A stretch of DNA of 64,000 bases from DASXMT01 sp963781305 (GCA_963781305.1 CAWAFL010000014.1:372001-436000); one strand, 5' to 3'; positions 8,685-18,372 are shown, counted from the first letter of the stretch. A program made the numbers and translations. Notes: generated from the sequence alone by a model not told the origin.

Positions 8685-9675
8685 TCAAGGGCTGGCAGGC
8701 AGGCTGGGCTGCAGATCGAAGAGGGGGAACAGCGAGGGTTGGTCGAACAGCACGATGCGGGCGATGTGTGTGCTGGTCGTGGCCAACGCCACCACGGCGA
8801 ACGGGTGGTAGGTGCCGTCGCCCGCCAGGTGATAAGCCGCTGCACCGAGCTGGCCGTTGACCCTGAGAGGGAACATTCGCCAATCGCCCGCCTGACCGAT
8901 GGCCTGCGCGGCAATGAACGGAACACATGTCGCTTTGCCCGAGAACCAGGTGGTCGTGCCGGTCATTTCGAGCACAGCATCGTCGGCCAACAAGTCCTTG
9001 ATAGCTGTCATGTCGGACTGCTCGAACGCGGCGAGGTAACGGTCGAGGACGCGGCGTGCCCCGTCGTCGGTCGGCTCGGCAACGTCGTCGTCAGTGACTG
9101 ACGTGTCAGCAAGCCGGACTCGAGCCCGCTGCAGCGAGCTCTTCACGGCCCCGACGGAGGTGTCGAGGAGTTCCGCAGCTTGCGCTGCCGGGAAGGCGAG
9201 CACCTCACAGAGGAGGAATGCGGCGCGCTCGACGTGGTGAGAGGATCTGCATGCCGGCGACGAGCGCCAGGCGCACGCTGTGGCGAGCTGCTACTACCTC
9301 GGCTGGATCGCCCCGCTCATCGACCACGAGGCGGTCGGGAACCGGCTCGAGCCACGGCACGTCGAGGGACGCCGGTTCAGATGGCGCGTGGGGGTCGGGC
9401 GACGGCGGACCGAGCCCCGATGGCAGGGGACGCCTCCGGCCTCGGTCGAGCGCCGTAAGGCACACATTCGTCGCGATCCGGTACAACCAGGTCCGGATGG
9501 ACGACCGCTGCTCGAACCGGTCGAACGCCCTCCAGGCGCGCAGGTACGCCTCCTGAACAAGGTCCTCGGCTTCGTGCGCGGATCCGGTCATCCGGTAGCA
9601 GTGCGCGAGCAGCTCCCGCCGGTACGGCGCCGTGGATGCCTCGAACCCGTTCGTTTCCACTTCTGGCATGGCCAT
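8685..9675 (-). pseudogene. SigG-type ECF sigma factor with SnoaL-like C-terminus, frameshifted
   Basis: Two reading frames abut. The first, from 9675, holds sigma region 2 (YRRELLAHCYRMTGSAHEAEDLVQEAYLRAW) and ends at 9205. The second resumes with region 4 (VLAFPAAQAAELLDTSVGAV) and an SnoaL_2 domain to 8685. Removing one base near 9231 restores LSPRERAAFLL, the expected junction. Together they give about 330 residues, the normal length of the SigG (TIGR02960-like) family. This is either a real loss-of-function insertion or a sequencing or assembly error. The protein would be a stress-type sigma factor whose C-terminal domain may sense a ligand. Confidence 0.8.
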
Positions 9676-9757
9676 GATTATGCAGACTCGTCGTCACGCC
9701 CGAAAGAATCGGTCCTCGCCCCGATTCCTCGACGTCCTCCAGCGAGTCGACATAGGC

Positions 9758-10195
9758 ATGACCAAACTCCAGAACCCTCTACTCACCGATGACGTTCGCA
9801 ACATGCTCGACGGACACCACCTTTCGGTCCTTGCCACCACCAACGCCGACGGGCAAGCGCAGACCTCGGTGATCTTCGTCAAACGGGAAGGAGATACCAT
9901 CCTTTTCAGCACCATCAAGGGCCGCCGCAAAACCACGAACATGGTGCGCGATCCTCGGGTGAACCTGCTCGTGCACAGCCTCCCCGCTGACAGTGTGGAC
10001 AGCACCTATGCCGCGATCACTGGGACCGCCGAACTCACCGACGACCCCGACGGGTCATTCCACCAGGTCATGTATGACATCCACATGGACGGTGCCACCC
10101 CGCCCCCCGAGCCGGGCGCCGAACGCGTCATCGTGCGGATCACACCCCAAAAGGTCTATGTCCCGCCGCCGTACCCCAGCCCCACCGGCGAGTAA
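9758..10195 (+). CDS. PPOX-class (F420/FMN) split-barrel oxidoreductase
   Basis: 145 residues. The flavin-binding split barrel is seen in MLDGHHLSVLATTNADGQAQTSVIFV, STIKGRRKTTNMVRDPRVNLLV and a YAAITGTAELTDD strand. Many actinobacterial members of this size use the deazaflavin F420 to reduce small molecules. The ATG at 9758 gives MTKLQNPLLTDDV, a family-like start that avoids overlap with the divergent sigma gene. The substrate is unknown. Confidence 0.85.
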   Translation: MTKLQNPLLTDDVRNMLDGHHLSVLATTNADGQAQTSVIFVKREGDTILFSTIKGRRKTTNMVRDPRVNLLVHSLPADSVDSTYAAITGTAELTDDPDGSFHQVMYDIHMDGATPPPEPGAERVIVRITPQKVYVPPPYPSPTGE

Positions 10196-10225
10196 CAGCC
10201 GACGACCGACAATCGACTGCCGCAG

Positions 10226-12550
10226 TCACGCCACGGTGTCGTAGTCGGTGATGTTGACTGCCATGACTTCGGCCATATCGGCCATCGTGCCGTCAATGAG
10301 CTTGAGGTCGCGGATGGCCAACCTTCCCTTCCCCGTACCGATTGGATTTGCCTCGAGATAGCGCTCGGCTCCGTCGAAGAGAGCCGACGATCGGGTGTAG
10401 GTCACGTCTCGAGGGCCGGTGACTGCTCCTGCCAGTGCGCTCATCGAGCGCTGCAGCGTGGTGCTGGCACTCTCGATGTCCGAGCGGAGCTCGGTATCAA
10501 GGGGGCCGGTGGCCTCGACATCGGCAACGAGGTTACGACTGTAGTTGCGAGAGGCGAAGGCCAGACGCATAGCCCGACCGGTGTCCTCGTCTACGCTACC
10601 GAAGACGTTGCGACGCAACGGTTCCGCCGTGGCCAAGAGGGCTTGGTAGGTGGCGTCGATGGACCGCCCGTCGGCGCGCAACGTTGTGTCGATCTCTGCC
10701 TCATCACTCAGCAAGCGGCTCGTGGCGTGCTCGACCACGGCGCGTACCGCCTGGATGTGGTCCCTGAAAGCGACGCGCACGACCCGACGGGTACGCAGGG
10801 GGAGGACGAGCATGACCACGGCGATTGCGACCGCTGCACCGAGGGCGGTCTCTTCGAGGCGCACCAGGAGCAGCGAGTTCGAGAACTCGCCGAGCTGGAC
10901 GTAGAGCTGGGACACCATGACCGTGATCCCGACGACCATGAAGGCGTAGTTGATCCTCATCAGGTACAAGCCAAAGAACAGAGCGACCAAGATCACCGTG
11001 ATCGACCAGTAGGTGTGGTGACCGACGGCTTCGGCGATCAACGAACCAATCCCGATGCCCACGACCGTACCTGCTACCCGAAAGAGCGCTTTACGGACCT
11101 GTTCGCCAGAGTTGTTAACACCCATGAAGGTGATGAACACCGCGATCACCGCCCAGTAGAAGCGGTAACTGGACACGACAACGCCCAGCGCTGTGGCGAC
11201 GCCGACGGCGATACCCATCTGGATGGCAGCCCGGGTGTAGGGCGCGAGGCGGACCCGGTCGGCCCAGTGGGCACCCCTCTCGGTCGAGGCTGCCGCGCTG
11301 ACCTGGGCCGAGCCGGGAAGCCACCCGCCGAAGAGCATGACCGCGGGCTGAAATACACCTTTGCAGGCATCGGTGGCGCCAAGGGCAAGCCACTCGGTAC
11401 CGGCGTCGGACAATGCGATCACCGAGCCGGCGAAGCGGTGCGGAACCACGATGGCGGCGCTGAACCGGTCGATCGGCTCCGGCCCAGCTCTGTCGAGCAG
11501 CTCGATCAGCTTGGTGGCGTGGACCTTGGCACCCTCGGCATCGCTACGAGCGATGTCGGCCAGCGCCAGGCGAACCTCGGACCTTTGGTCAGCCGGTAAA
11601 TCGAGCCGTACCATCGCCTCGGCGAAGCGGGCCACATTGGTGAGGGCCAATTCGATGTCGAAGAGACGCTGATGGAGCACCTGGCCAGAGGAGCCCTCGG
11701 ACACGGCACCGGGGTCACCGAGCTGCGCGTCGATCATCAGGGCGGCCTCGTTGAGCCGCACCAGGTGGCGATGCAGGCGGCCGGCATCGCGCTCGCTCTG
11801 CGCAGGGTTATCGAACAGCTCGAGCGCCAACGAGGCCACCTTGCGGGCGCGGGCCCCATAGGAGCGCTGGGTTCGATCGAGGGCCTTTTTTTGGCGAGGA
11901 TAGAAGAGGGCAAAGCGGACGGCTAGTGATGCAAGAACACCGACGCCGACGGAGGCGGCGAGCCAGCCCAGGTCATCGACGGTGACGGCGGCATGGAGGA
12001 AGAAGCCAAAGAAGAAGCCTATGAACAGCAGCAGTCCGGCCACCATTCCCCGTGGACCAAAGCGCCGACAGTAGGTGCCGAGAGCCAAGACGACCGCCAG
12101 GAGGGCCAGGGACAGGACCCTATGGCCGCCGAGTGCGATCCCGAGGGCCAGAGCGGAGAGCATTGGGATCGGGAGTAGGAGCGTGGTGACCAGTTGCCCT
12201 TTGGCCCTCGGGTCCATGACCCCGAAGGCCGAGATCATCCCGACGATGGCGCCGAGGAGCAGCATGATGACCAGATATTCGTGGTTGGCCACCGCCACCT
12301 TGGCGGCGCCCGCCGATGCGAGTCTCAGACCGAGGTTCTGGATCTGCAGGGCATGGGTGAAGTGGACGAAGAGCCACTCGGCTTCGAGGACCGCGGCGAC
12401 TGTCACCACAGCCAACAAGGCGCTCCGGAACCGGTTGAGACCTGGGTCGGAGCCGACAAATCGGTCGACCCAGTCGCGTCGGACCCGGGACGTCGTGCGA
12501 CCCGGAGGTGCAACGGGCGGCGCCGAAGGGCGAACCCGAGTCGCGGTCAA
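10226..12550 (-). CDS. FUSC family membrane transporter
   Basis: 774 residues with two hydrophobic halves. An N-terminal group of about six segments (residues 40-215) is followed by a soluble helical region, then a second membrane block (GIAVGVATALGVVVSSYRFYWAVIAVFITFMG) ending in a helical cytosolic tail. This is the FUSC/aromatic-acid exporter architecture (YccS, AaeB relatives), implying efflux of aromatic or toxic acids. Its TTG start overlaps the stop of the upstream RHH gene (TTGA, 12547-12550), so the two are translationally coupled. Confidence 0.85.
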   Translation of the reverse strand: MTATRVRPSAPPVAPPGRTTSRVRRDWVDRFVGSDPGLNRFRSALLAVVTVAAVLEAEWLFVHFTHALQIQNLGLRLASAGAAKVAVANHEYLVIMLLLGAIVGMISAFGVMDPRAKGQLVTTLLLPIPMLSALALGIALGGHRVLSLALLAVVLALGTYCRRFGPRGMVAGLLLFIGFFFGFFLHAAVTVDDLGWLAASVGVGVLASLAVRFALFYPRQKKALDRTQRSYGARARKVASLALELFDNPAQSERDAGRLHRHLVRLNEAALMIDAQLGDPGAVSEGSSGQVLHQRLFDIELALTNVARFAEAMVRLDLPADQRSEVRLALADIARSDAEGAKVHATKLIELLDRAGPEPIDRFSAAIVVPHRFAGSVIALSDAGTEWLALGATDACKGVFQPAVMLFGGWLPGSAQVSAAASTERGAHWADRVRLAPYTRAAIQMGIAVGVATALGVVVSSYRFYWAVIAVFITFMGVNNSGEQVRKALFRVAGTVVGIGIGSLIAEAVGHHTYWSITVILVALFFGLYLMRINYAFMVVGITVMVSQLYVQLGEFSNSLLLVRLEETALGAAVAIAVVMLVLPLRTRRVVRVAFRDHIQAVRAVVEHATSRLLSDEAEIDTTLRADGRSIDATYQALLATAEPLRRNVFGSVDEDTGRAMRLAFASRNYSRNLVADVEATGPLDTELRSDIESASTTLQRSMSALAGAVTGPRDVTYTRSSALFDGAERYLEANPIGTGKGRLAIRDLKLIDGTMADMAEVMAVNITDYDTVA

Positions 12551-12756
12551 GACAAGTCCCCCACGATCTCGGCGTCCCTGGCGATCATGGCCTTTGCCCG
12601 CTCCACGAAGTCGGCGTCCGATCCCTTGAGCTCCACATAGTGAAGGAGTGCCTGGCGGAAGACTTCATTCACCGAGACCCCATCGGTTCGGGCCACGATC
12701 TCGGCCCGACACGCTTCCTCGGGGTCAACCCGTAGCGTAATCACCTTTGATTTCAT
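12547..12756 (-). CDS. Ribbon-helix-helix (CopG/Arc-like) regulator
   Basis: 69 residues. The N-terminal strand KSKVITLRVDPEE and helix-turn-helix SVNEVFRQALLHYVE match CopG-type ribbon-helix-helix repressors, which bind DNA as dimers. It overlaps the FUSC transporter start by four bases and its own start codon lies inside a palindromic operator, so it probably represses itself and the transporter. It could be mistaken for an antitoxin, but no toxin gene is adjacent. Confidence 0.85.
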   Translation of the reverse strand: MKSKVITLRVDPEEACRAEIVARTDGVSVNEVFRQALLHYVELKGSDADFVERAKAMIARDAEIVGDLS

Positions 12757-12769
12757 GATATCATGATAT
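12754..12769 (-). promoter_or_regulatory. Overlapping palindromes at the RHH gene start (operator)
   Basis: CATGATAT is repeated directly twice (12754-12761, 12762-12769), which creates two overlapping perfect palindromes, CATGATATCATG and ATATCATGATAT. The first includes the start codon of the ribbon-helix-helix gene. Tandem short palindromes are the typical cooperative operator of this regulator class. Self-repression is inferred. Confidence 0.6.
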
Positions 12770-12818
12770 GACCATGTCGTTAGGCGGCAATCGCGCTAGT
12801 AGATGCTGCAAGCCGCAG

Positions 12819-13736
12819 TCACGACGGGCGCACGGCTTTTCCGGCGACGGCGAGAATGGCCAGATACGGCTTGGTCACCGTGCCGTTGAGGCGGCTCTCG
12901 ATGAGCCGGGCGATACCGTCGAACAGGCGCGAGCGACGGTCAGCATCGAGTCGGATGTAGGGAGACTGGGTCGCCAGCATGTCGAGGTAGCTCTCGCTGG
13001 TGTAAGTCGCTGTCCACTCATAGGTGCAAACGAGGGGAGGGTCGAACAAGGCTTGGACGTCTGGGGGCCGCTGAAAGGATCTCTCGATCCGGGCCCAGAC
13101 GTGGGCAATGTCGCCTCCGGCCAGCGCCGAGGCGACCGTGTCAGATGACAAGGGGAACTTCCACGGTCCGATCTCGGGATAGATCGCCTCCTGCAATGCG
13201 GCGACGTCATCGAGGATCTCGGCCTGGGTCCCTCCGGCCACATGGGCATTGGTAGCGAGGGCCAGGGTTCCGCTCGGTTTGAGGATGGACGCGGCCCGCT
13301 CGAACCCCACTAATGGATCGACCCAGTGGAACGCCGTGGCCGAGAAGACGAGATCGAATTGGGCCAACGGGAGTTCGATCTCCTCGAACGAGCCGACCAG
13401 CACGTGTGCGTGGCTGAGGTCGGCGAGATGTTCGCGTGCCCGCTCAGCCAGGGTGGGGCCGAGCTCCACGCACCACACCTCTGATGCGACCTCCGCCAGC
13501 TGGCGAGTTGCCTGACCGGTCCCGCAACCGATCTCCAACGCAGTACTGCCAGGCAGGAGCCCGGTCGACCGAAGATCGGCAAAGAGCGCTTCGGGATAGC
13601 CGGGGCGGGCTCGGTCGTAGGTGTCAGCGACGCCGTCGAACGCGGTGCGGGCCGCCTCGCGAAGCGACCGGGAGCCCTTACCGTCCTGCCCTGGAAGCGG
13701 GACGTACGGCGAGACTGGACGTTCACGATCTGCCAC
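12819..13736 (-). CDS. Class I SAM-dependent methyltransferase
   Basis: 305 residues. The SAM-binding motif I is ALEIGCGTGQ (67-76), with an acidic post-strand (VWCVELGP) and the motif LVFSATAFHWVDP typical of trans-aconitate or ubiquinone-type small-molecule methyltransferases. A long N-terminal segment (1-33) precedes FDGVADTYDRARPGYPEALF, the usual family start, so a shorter protein is possible. The substrate is unknown. Confidence 0.85.
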   Translation of the reverse strand: MADRERPVSPYVPLPGQDGKGSRSLREAARTAFDGVADTYDRARPGYPEALFADLRSTGLLPGSTALEIGCGTGQATRQLAEVASEVWCVELGPTLAERAREHLADLSHAHVLVGSFEEIELPLAQFDLVFSATAFHWVDPLVGFERAASILKPSGTLALATNAHVAGGTQAEILDDVAALQEAIYPEIGPWKFPLSSDTVASALAGGDIAHVWARIERSFQRPPDVQALFDPPLVCTYEWTATYTSESYLDMLATQSPYIRLDADRRSRLFDGIARLIESRLNGTVTKPYLAILAVAGKAVRPS

Positions 13737-13959
13737 GGTTCCTGTCTTACTGCCTCTCGTGAGGACTCAGCTCCTCTCCGCGTCGATACGACGCGTCGGA
13801 GCGGGTTGGCTGCGCAATAACGATGCCGATGGTGATATGACGGGTGTCGCGCCAGCGTTTCTGTCTTGTTACGTTTCGATTATGTACTCGCGTGGGTAAT
13901 CACCTGACAACGTGGGAGTTAGTGGGAGAACAGAACCAAGGCACGATGGGGGAAGTGAC

Positions 13960-15171
13960 ATGGTATCGAAGCATTTGCATCTGAACCGTGGACGAAGAAT
14001 GGCAACGATCGGTGTGGTCGCCGGTCTGCTGGGATCGGTCGTGGGGGCCGGCGCCTTGACGTCGACCGCCGCAGCCGCTCCGAGCTCCAGTTCCTTGACG
14101 GTGACCTCGTTCACGAACAACTTCGCGGCGATGAAGAGCCTGACGTCCCTGGCCAAATCGGGCAAGGGGAAGGTCGCTGTCATTCTCCCCGATACCGTGT
14201 CTTCGGCCCGCTATACACAATTCGACGCTCCCTACCTCACCAAGGCGTTCCAGACGGCTGGCCTGTCCTCTTCCCAGTTCAGCATCCAAAACGCACAGGG
14301 GAGCGATTCGACTCAGCTGACCGACGCGCAATCGGCCGTCACCGCGGGAGCCAGCGTCCTGGTCGTGGACCCCCTCGATTCCGGTACCGGCGCATCGATC
14401 GAGTCGTATGCCAAGAGCCACGGTGTGGCCGTGATCGACTACGACCGACTCACCCTTGGGGGTAGCCGTCAGTACTACGTGAGCTTCAACAACGTGGCCG
14501 TCGGCACCCTGCTCGGGAAGGGACTGGTGAGTTGTGTCGCCGCATGGGGCCTCTCGAAGCCCAACGTCGCCGTGATGGTCGGAGCACCGACTGACAACAA
14601 TGCCACCCTCTTTGCCCAGGGCTACAACGCGGTCCTGAAGCCCCTGTTCAGCTCGGCCAAATGGACCCTGGCCGTACGACCAGCCGGGACGTGGGACCCG
14701 CCAACAGCCGAAACGGAGTTTCAGCAGGCATTGACCGCTCATCCCGGCATCAATTCCGTGCTCATGCCCAATGACGAGACCGCCGCCCCGGTCATCACCT
14801 ACCTGAAGACGCTGAACATACCGGCGAGGAAGTTCCCGGTCACGGGGCAGGATGCCACCACCGTGGGACTGCAGAACGTGATTTCGGGTTACCAGTGCGG
14901 CACGGTGTACAAGCCGATCTACGTCGAGGCTCAAGCTGCCGCTGCCCTGGCGCTCTACCTACGGGCAGGGAAAACGCCGCCGAAGGGCCTGGTTAATGGT
15001 TCGAGCACCGATCCCCAGACCAACACCAAGGTCGCCTCGGTGTTGCTGAAGCCCCAGTGGGTGACGCCGACCAACGTGGAGTCCACGGTTATCAAGGACC
15101 AGTTCGTGACCGTCGGCGAACTGTGCACGGGGGCCTTTGCGGCCGACTGCACCAAGTACGGCATCAAGTAG
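13960..15171 (+). CDS. Sugar ABC transporter substrate-binding protein (xylose type)
   Basis: 403 residues. The signal peptide at 1-40 (hydrophobic TIGVVAGLLGSVVGAGAL, then small residues) lacks a lipobox Cys, so the protein is probably released or loosely held. The periplasmic-binding fold is XylF-like: VAVILPDT at the start, VLVVDPLDS, VAVIDYDRLTLG, and VTGQDATTVGLQNV near the hinge. A GGGGGAAG ribosome site precedes the ATG at 13960. It is first of a three-gene ABC transporter operon, so it captures a pentose or similar sugar; the exact sugar is not determined. Confidence 0.88.
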   Translation: MVSKHLHLNRGRRMATIGVVAGLLGSVVGAGALTSTAAAAPSSSSLTVTSFTNNFAAMKSLTSLAKSGKGKVAVILPDTVSSARYTQFDAPYLTKAFQTAGLSSSQFSIQNAQGSDSTQLTDAQSAVTAGASVLVVDPLDSGTGASIESYAKSHGVAVIDYDRLTLGGSRQYYVSFNNVAVGTLLGKGLVSCVAAWGLSKPNVAVMVGAPTDNNATLFAQGYNAVLKPLFSSAKWTLAVRPAGTWDPPTAETEFQQALTAHPGINSVLMPNDETAAPVITYLKTLNIPARKFPVTGQDATTVGLQNVISGYQCGTVYKPIYVEAQAAAALALYLRAGKTPPKGLVNGSSTDPQTNTKVASVLLKPQWVTPTNVESTVIKDQFVTVGELCTGAFAADCTKYGIK

Positions 15172-15189
15172 GGGCTGGCGGCTGCCGAA

Positions 15190-16032
15190 GTGGTCACTGA
15201 CATTGCGGGGTCGAGTAGCCCGACCGACTACGGGGACGATGTCGGCTCGCTCTTGAGCTTGCGCGGCATCTCCAAGAGCTTCGGTGCCGTCCGGGCGCTC
15301 GAGGACGTCAACCTGGATATACCAGCGGGGAAGGTCACCGCCCTCGTCGGGGACAACGGCGCGGGTAAGTCCACCCTGATCAAGACGGTGTCGGGCATCT
15401 GGCAACCCAGTGCAGGCGAAATCCTCTGGAACGGGAAGCCGGCTGACATCCGCACGCCCCGGGATGCCGACGCGCGGGGAATCGCCACCGTGTATCAGGA
15501 CCTGGCTCTCTGCGACAACCTGGACATCGTCCAGAACATGTACCTCGGACATGAACTGCTTCGATGGGGCCTCCTGGACGAGAACAAGATGGAGATCACT
15601 GCCCGCCAGGTTCTCAGTGATCTCTCCGTCACCACCGTTCAGTCGATACGCCAACCGGTCGGCTCGCTCTCGGGTGGGCAGCGCCAGGCAGTCGCCGTAG
15701 CCCGGGCGGTGATGCGGGACGCCAAGCTCGTTATCCTGGACGAGCCGACGGCCGCGCTCGGTGTCTCGCAGACCGCCCAGGTCCTGGACCTGATCACGAC
15801 GTTGGCGTCCCGGGGTATCGCCGTCATGGTGGTGTCCCACAACCTCAACGACGTGTTCGCCGTGGCCGACCGGATAGCGGTACTCCACCTCGGCCATATG
15901 GCGAGCAGCGGGCCGGTCGCCGACTATGACACCCAAAGCGTCGTCGAGCTGATCACCACTGGCACCCGCAACCACCCTGCCGCCAACTCCGGGGCTGAGG
16001 CCACGGCCGCCGACACCGACTCCAAGGGGTGA
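15190..16032 (+). CDS. Sugar ABC transporter ATP-binding protein, single domain
   Basis: 280 residues. It has Walker A GDNGAGKS (54-61), the signature LSGGQRQ near 160, Walker B VILDEPTA near 182 and the switch His in MVVSHNLNDVF. It powers import together with the flanking binding protein and permease. Xylose and ribose importers usually have a double-length ATPase of about 500 residues; this half-size form resembles FrcA-type systems and should work as a homodimer. The GTG start lies 19 bp after the binding-protein gene. A charged, Ala-rich tail ends the protein. Confidence 0.9.
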   Translation: MVTDIAGSSSPTDYGDDVGSLLSLRGISKSFGAVRALEDVNLDIPAGKVTALVGDNGAGKSTLIKTVSGIWQPSAGEILWNGKPADIRTPRDADARGIATVYQDLALCDNLDIVQNMYLGHELLRWGLLDENKMEITARQVLSDLSVTTVQSIRQPVGSLSGGQRQAVAVARAVMRDAKLVILDEPTAALGVSQTAQVLDLITTLASRGIAVMVVSHNLNDVFAVADRIAVLHLGHMASSGPVADYDTQSVVELITTGTRNHPAANSGAEATAADTDSKG

Positions 16033-16036
16033 GACC

Positions 16037-17380
16037 ATGACGACGAAGCCAGAGACCCCAGCTTCCACCCCTCAGCCAGCCGAACCGTCCGCCGACGCCA
16101 GCTCGACTGCCGTCGAGCCGATTCCGGGAGATCCGGGGCACCTCGGGGGCATCCCGATGCCCGAGACATCGCCCGACTCGACCTTTGGCCAGTACGTCAC
16201 TGCATGGGCCAAGCGCATCCGCTACGGAGAGAGCGGAGCACTCCCCGTCGTGGCCGGCCTGATCGTCCTGGTGGTGATCTTCCAGGTCCAGGACTCGCTC
16301 TTCCTATCGGCGGGCAACATCACCAACCTGTTGATCCAAGGCACCGTCTTCATCCTCCTCGGCATGGCCGAGGTCTGGGTGCTTGTCCTCGGCGAGATCG
16401 ATCTCTCAATCGGCTTTGTCGCCGGTATCGGGGCGGTCATCACCGCCATCCTCGTCGCTCCCCCGAACAACCTGTCATGGTGGCTGGCCGTGATCGTCGG
16501 GCTGCTGGCGACTTCGGCGATCGGCGCCGTCCAGGGACTGCTGGTCATCAAGATTGGCTTGCCCTCCTTCATCGTCACCCTGGCCGGACTCCTGGGCTGG
16601 GAGGGGGTGCTGATCTATCTGGTCAACAGCCATGGCACCGGGGGCACCATTTCAATAAGCAACAACGTCATCCTCGACTTGGTCAACGGCACGCTGAGCC
16701 CGGCTGCCGGATGGATCGTGATGGTGGTCACCGTGGGGATCTTCGCGGTATTTACCATATTCAGGGACCGGCGCCGCCACGCCAGCGGTCTCGTGGCGCC
16801 GCCTCTCGCCATCACCGGTCTCAAAGTGTTGGTGACGGCGGTCGCCGGGGTAGTCCTCGTGCTCATCTGCAATACGAACCGCAGCAGTTTCGCCGTCCTG
16901 CGGGGAGTGCCCTGGGCGGTGGTGATCGTCACCGCATTCGTGGTCGCGTACACGTTCCTCCTGGGCCGAACACGCTTCGGTCGCTACCTCTACGCCATCG
17001 GCGGGAATGCCGAGGCGGCCCGGCGGGGCGGCGTCAGCCTGGGGTGGAACCGTTTCTGGGCCTTCACTCTCACCGGATTCACTGCAGGCGCAGCCGGGAT
17101 CCTCTATGCATCGCGGCTTGGTTCGATCTCCAACAACATCGATGGCGGCACCCTCGTGCTCTACGCGGTGGCTGCCGCGGTCATCGGCGGCACCAGCCTG
17201 TTCGGCGGACGGGGCAAGATGGTCCATGCCCTACTCGGAGGCCTGGTCATCGCGGCCATCTACAACGGACTGGGGCTGCTCGGCATCAGCGCGGCCACGC
17301 AGTTCATGGTGACGGCATTGGTGCTGTTGGCAGCGGTGAGCATCGACGCCCTCGCCCGTCGTGGCCGCGGCACTCGCTGA
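16037..17380 (+). CDS. Sugar ABC transporter permease (XylH/FrcB-like)
   Basis: 447 residues. A Pro/Ser-rich cytosolic extension of about 75 residues precedes about ten membrane helices. Motifs include GMAEVWVLVLGEIDLSIGFVAG, found in ribose/xylose permeases, and the EAA-like loop AIGGNAEAARRGGVSLGWNRF. It starts 4 bp after the ATPase stop, so the three genes form one transcription unit. The long N-terminal extension is atypical. Confidence 0.9.
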   Translation: MTTKPETPASTPQPAEPSADASSTAVEPIPGDPGHLGGIPMPETSPDSTFGQYVTAWAKRIRYGESGALPVVAGLIVLVVIFQVQDSLFLSAGNITNLLIQGTVFILLGMAEVWVLVLGEIDLSIGFVAGIGAVITAILVAPPNNLSWWLAVIVGLLATSAIGAVQGLLVIKIGLPSFIVTLAGLLGWEGVLIYLVNSHGTGGTISISNNVILDLVNGTLSPAAGWIVMVVTVGIFAVFTIFRDRRRHASGLVAPPLAITGLKVLVTAVAGVVLVLICNTNRSSFAVLRGVPWAVVIVTAFVVAYTFLLGRTRFGRYLYAIGGNAEAARRGGVSLGWNRFWAFTLTGFTAGAAGILYASRLGSISNNIDGGTLVLYAVAAAVIGGTSLFGGRGKMVHALLGGLVIAAIYNGLGLLGISAATQFMVTALVLLAAVSIDALARRGRGTR

Positions 17381-17493
17381 GCTTGTCCAGAGCGAGTCCC
17401 AGTGCCGACCGGTCGTCCACAGGGGAGCGGTCCCAACACCACCCCGGTTGGCGTCGACCGGCGCATGGGGCGAAGTGGCTGCCAGACTGGTGA

Positions 17494-18312
17494 GTGATGG
17501 GTTTATTCGCGGCCAACTGGGTGACCATCTCTTCCTTGGCCACCGCGGCGGGCACCTTGGTGCTGAGTCTCGCTACCTTCGCGGCAGTCCGATCTTCCAA
17601 CCGATCGGCGCGTATCGCTGAAGCAGCCCTGCAGGAACAGCGACGACCTCTACTGGCCCCTTCCCGCCTCGAAGATCCGACGCAGAAGATCATGTTCATC
17701 GAGGGATATTGGGTCAGCGCCGCTGGTGGTCGTGCCGCGGTCGAAGACCGAGACGGCGCCGTGTATCTGGCCATCAGCCTCAGAAATGTTGGCAGCGGAA
17801 TCGCCGTGTGCCAGGGCTGGGCAGCCAGGGCCGGAGAGGGGACGGCACGCACCCAACCCACCCACATCCCGTTAGAGGAGTTCCGCCTTCAGTCAAGGGA
17901 CCTGTACGTCCCCGCTGGTGACATCGGCATGTGGCAAGGGGGGCTGCGGAATCCCGACGATCCCGTTCGCGCCGAGCTCGTTGACGCGATCGAGACTGGC
18001 CAGTCCCTCATGGTGGAAGTGCTCTATTCCGATCTTCTTGGCCGCCAGCGGACGATTTCCCGGTTCGGCCTGTACCATGCCGGCGACGCGTGGCTCGCGA
18101 CCACGAGCAGGGTGTGGTTTCTCGACTGGGAAGGCCCCCGACCGGAGGAGCTGAAGCTCGCCGCGGCCGAGGCGGTCCTTCGGGATCAAGATGCCGCCAT
18201 CCAACGGCGAACGGCGACGGAAGGCGGCGACGGCGAGCCGGATTCCGGTGGCGCTGTCGCCGCCGGGGGCGTCCCTTCCGATGCCGAGCGAGCGAATCCG
18301 ACAGACCGATGA
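17494..18312 (+). CDS. Hypothetical protein with one N-terminal membrane segment
   Basis: 272 residues. A single hydrophobic helix (about 5-30) is followed by a helical linker (SNRSARIAEAALQEQRRP) and a beta-rich domain containing VYLAISLRNVGSGIAVCQGW and LMVEVLYSDLLGRQRT. This layout recurs in actinobacterial proteins of unknown function that look like membrane-tethered beta-sandwich proteins. The C-terminal 60 residues are Ala/Gly-rich and probably disordered. The start may be GTG 17494 or ATG 17497. I do not recognise a function. Confidence 0.7.
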   Translation: MMGLFAANWVTISSLATAAGTLVLSLATFAAVRSSNRSARIAEAALQEQRRPLLAPSRLEDPTQKIMFIEGYWVSAAGGRAAVEDRDGAVYLAISLRNVGSGIAVCQGWAARAGEGTARTQPTHIPLEEFRLQSRDLYVPAGDIGMWQGGLRNPDDPVRAELVDAIETGQSLMVEVLYSDLLGRQRTISRFGLYHAGDAWLATTSRVWFLDWEGPRPEELKLAAAEAVLRDQDAAIQRRTATEGGDGEPDSGGAVAAGGVPSDAERANPTDR

Positions 18313-18372
18313 GGAGATGACCTGTGCGGCCACCGACCTTCGTGGACCGTTCGTGCTCGTAAAATCGTCGAG

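Noticed and set aside
10643..11599. Plus-strand open frame of 318 codons
   Set aside because: Antisense to the FUSC transporter; no recognisable domain.
12547..12756. Toxin-antitoxin pair
   Set aside because: The small RHH gene is coupled to a FUSC transporter, not a toxin.
13900..14934. Minus-strand open frame of 344 codons
   Set aside because: Antisense to the sugar-binding protein with its clear signal peptide and fold.
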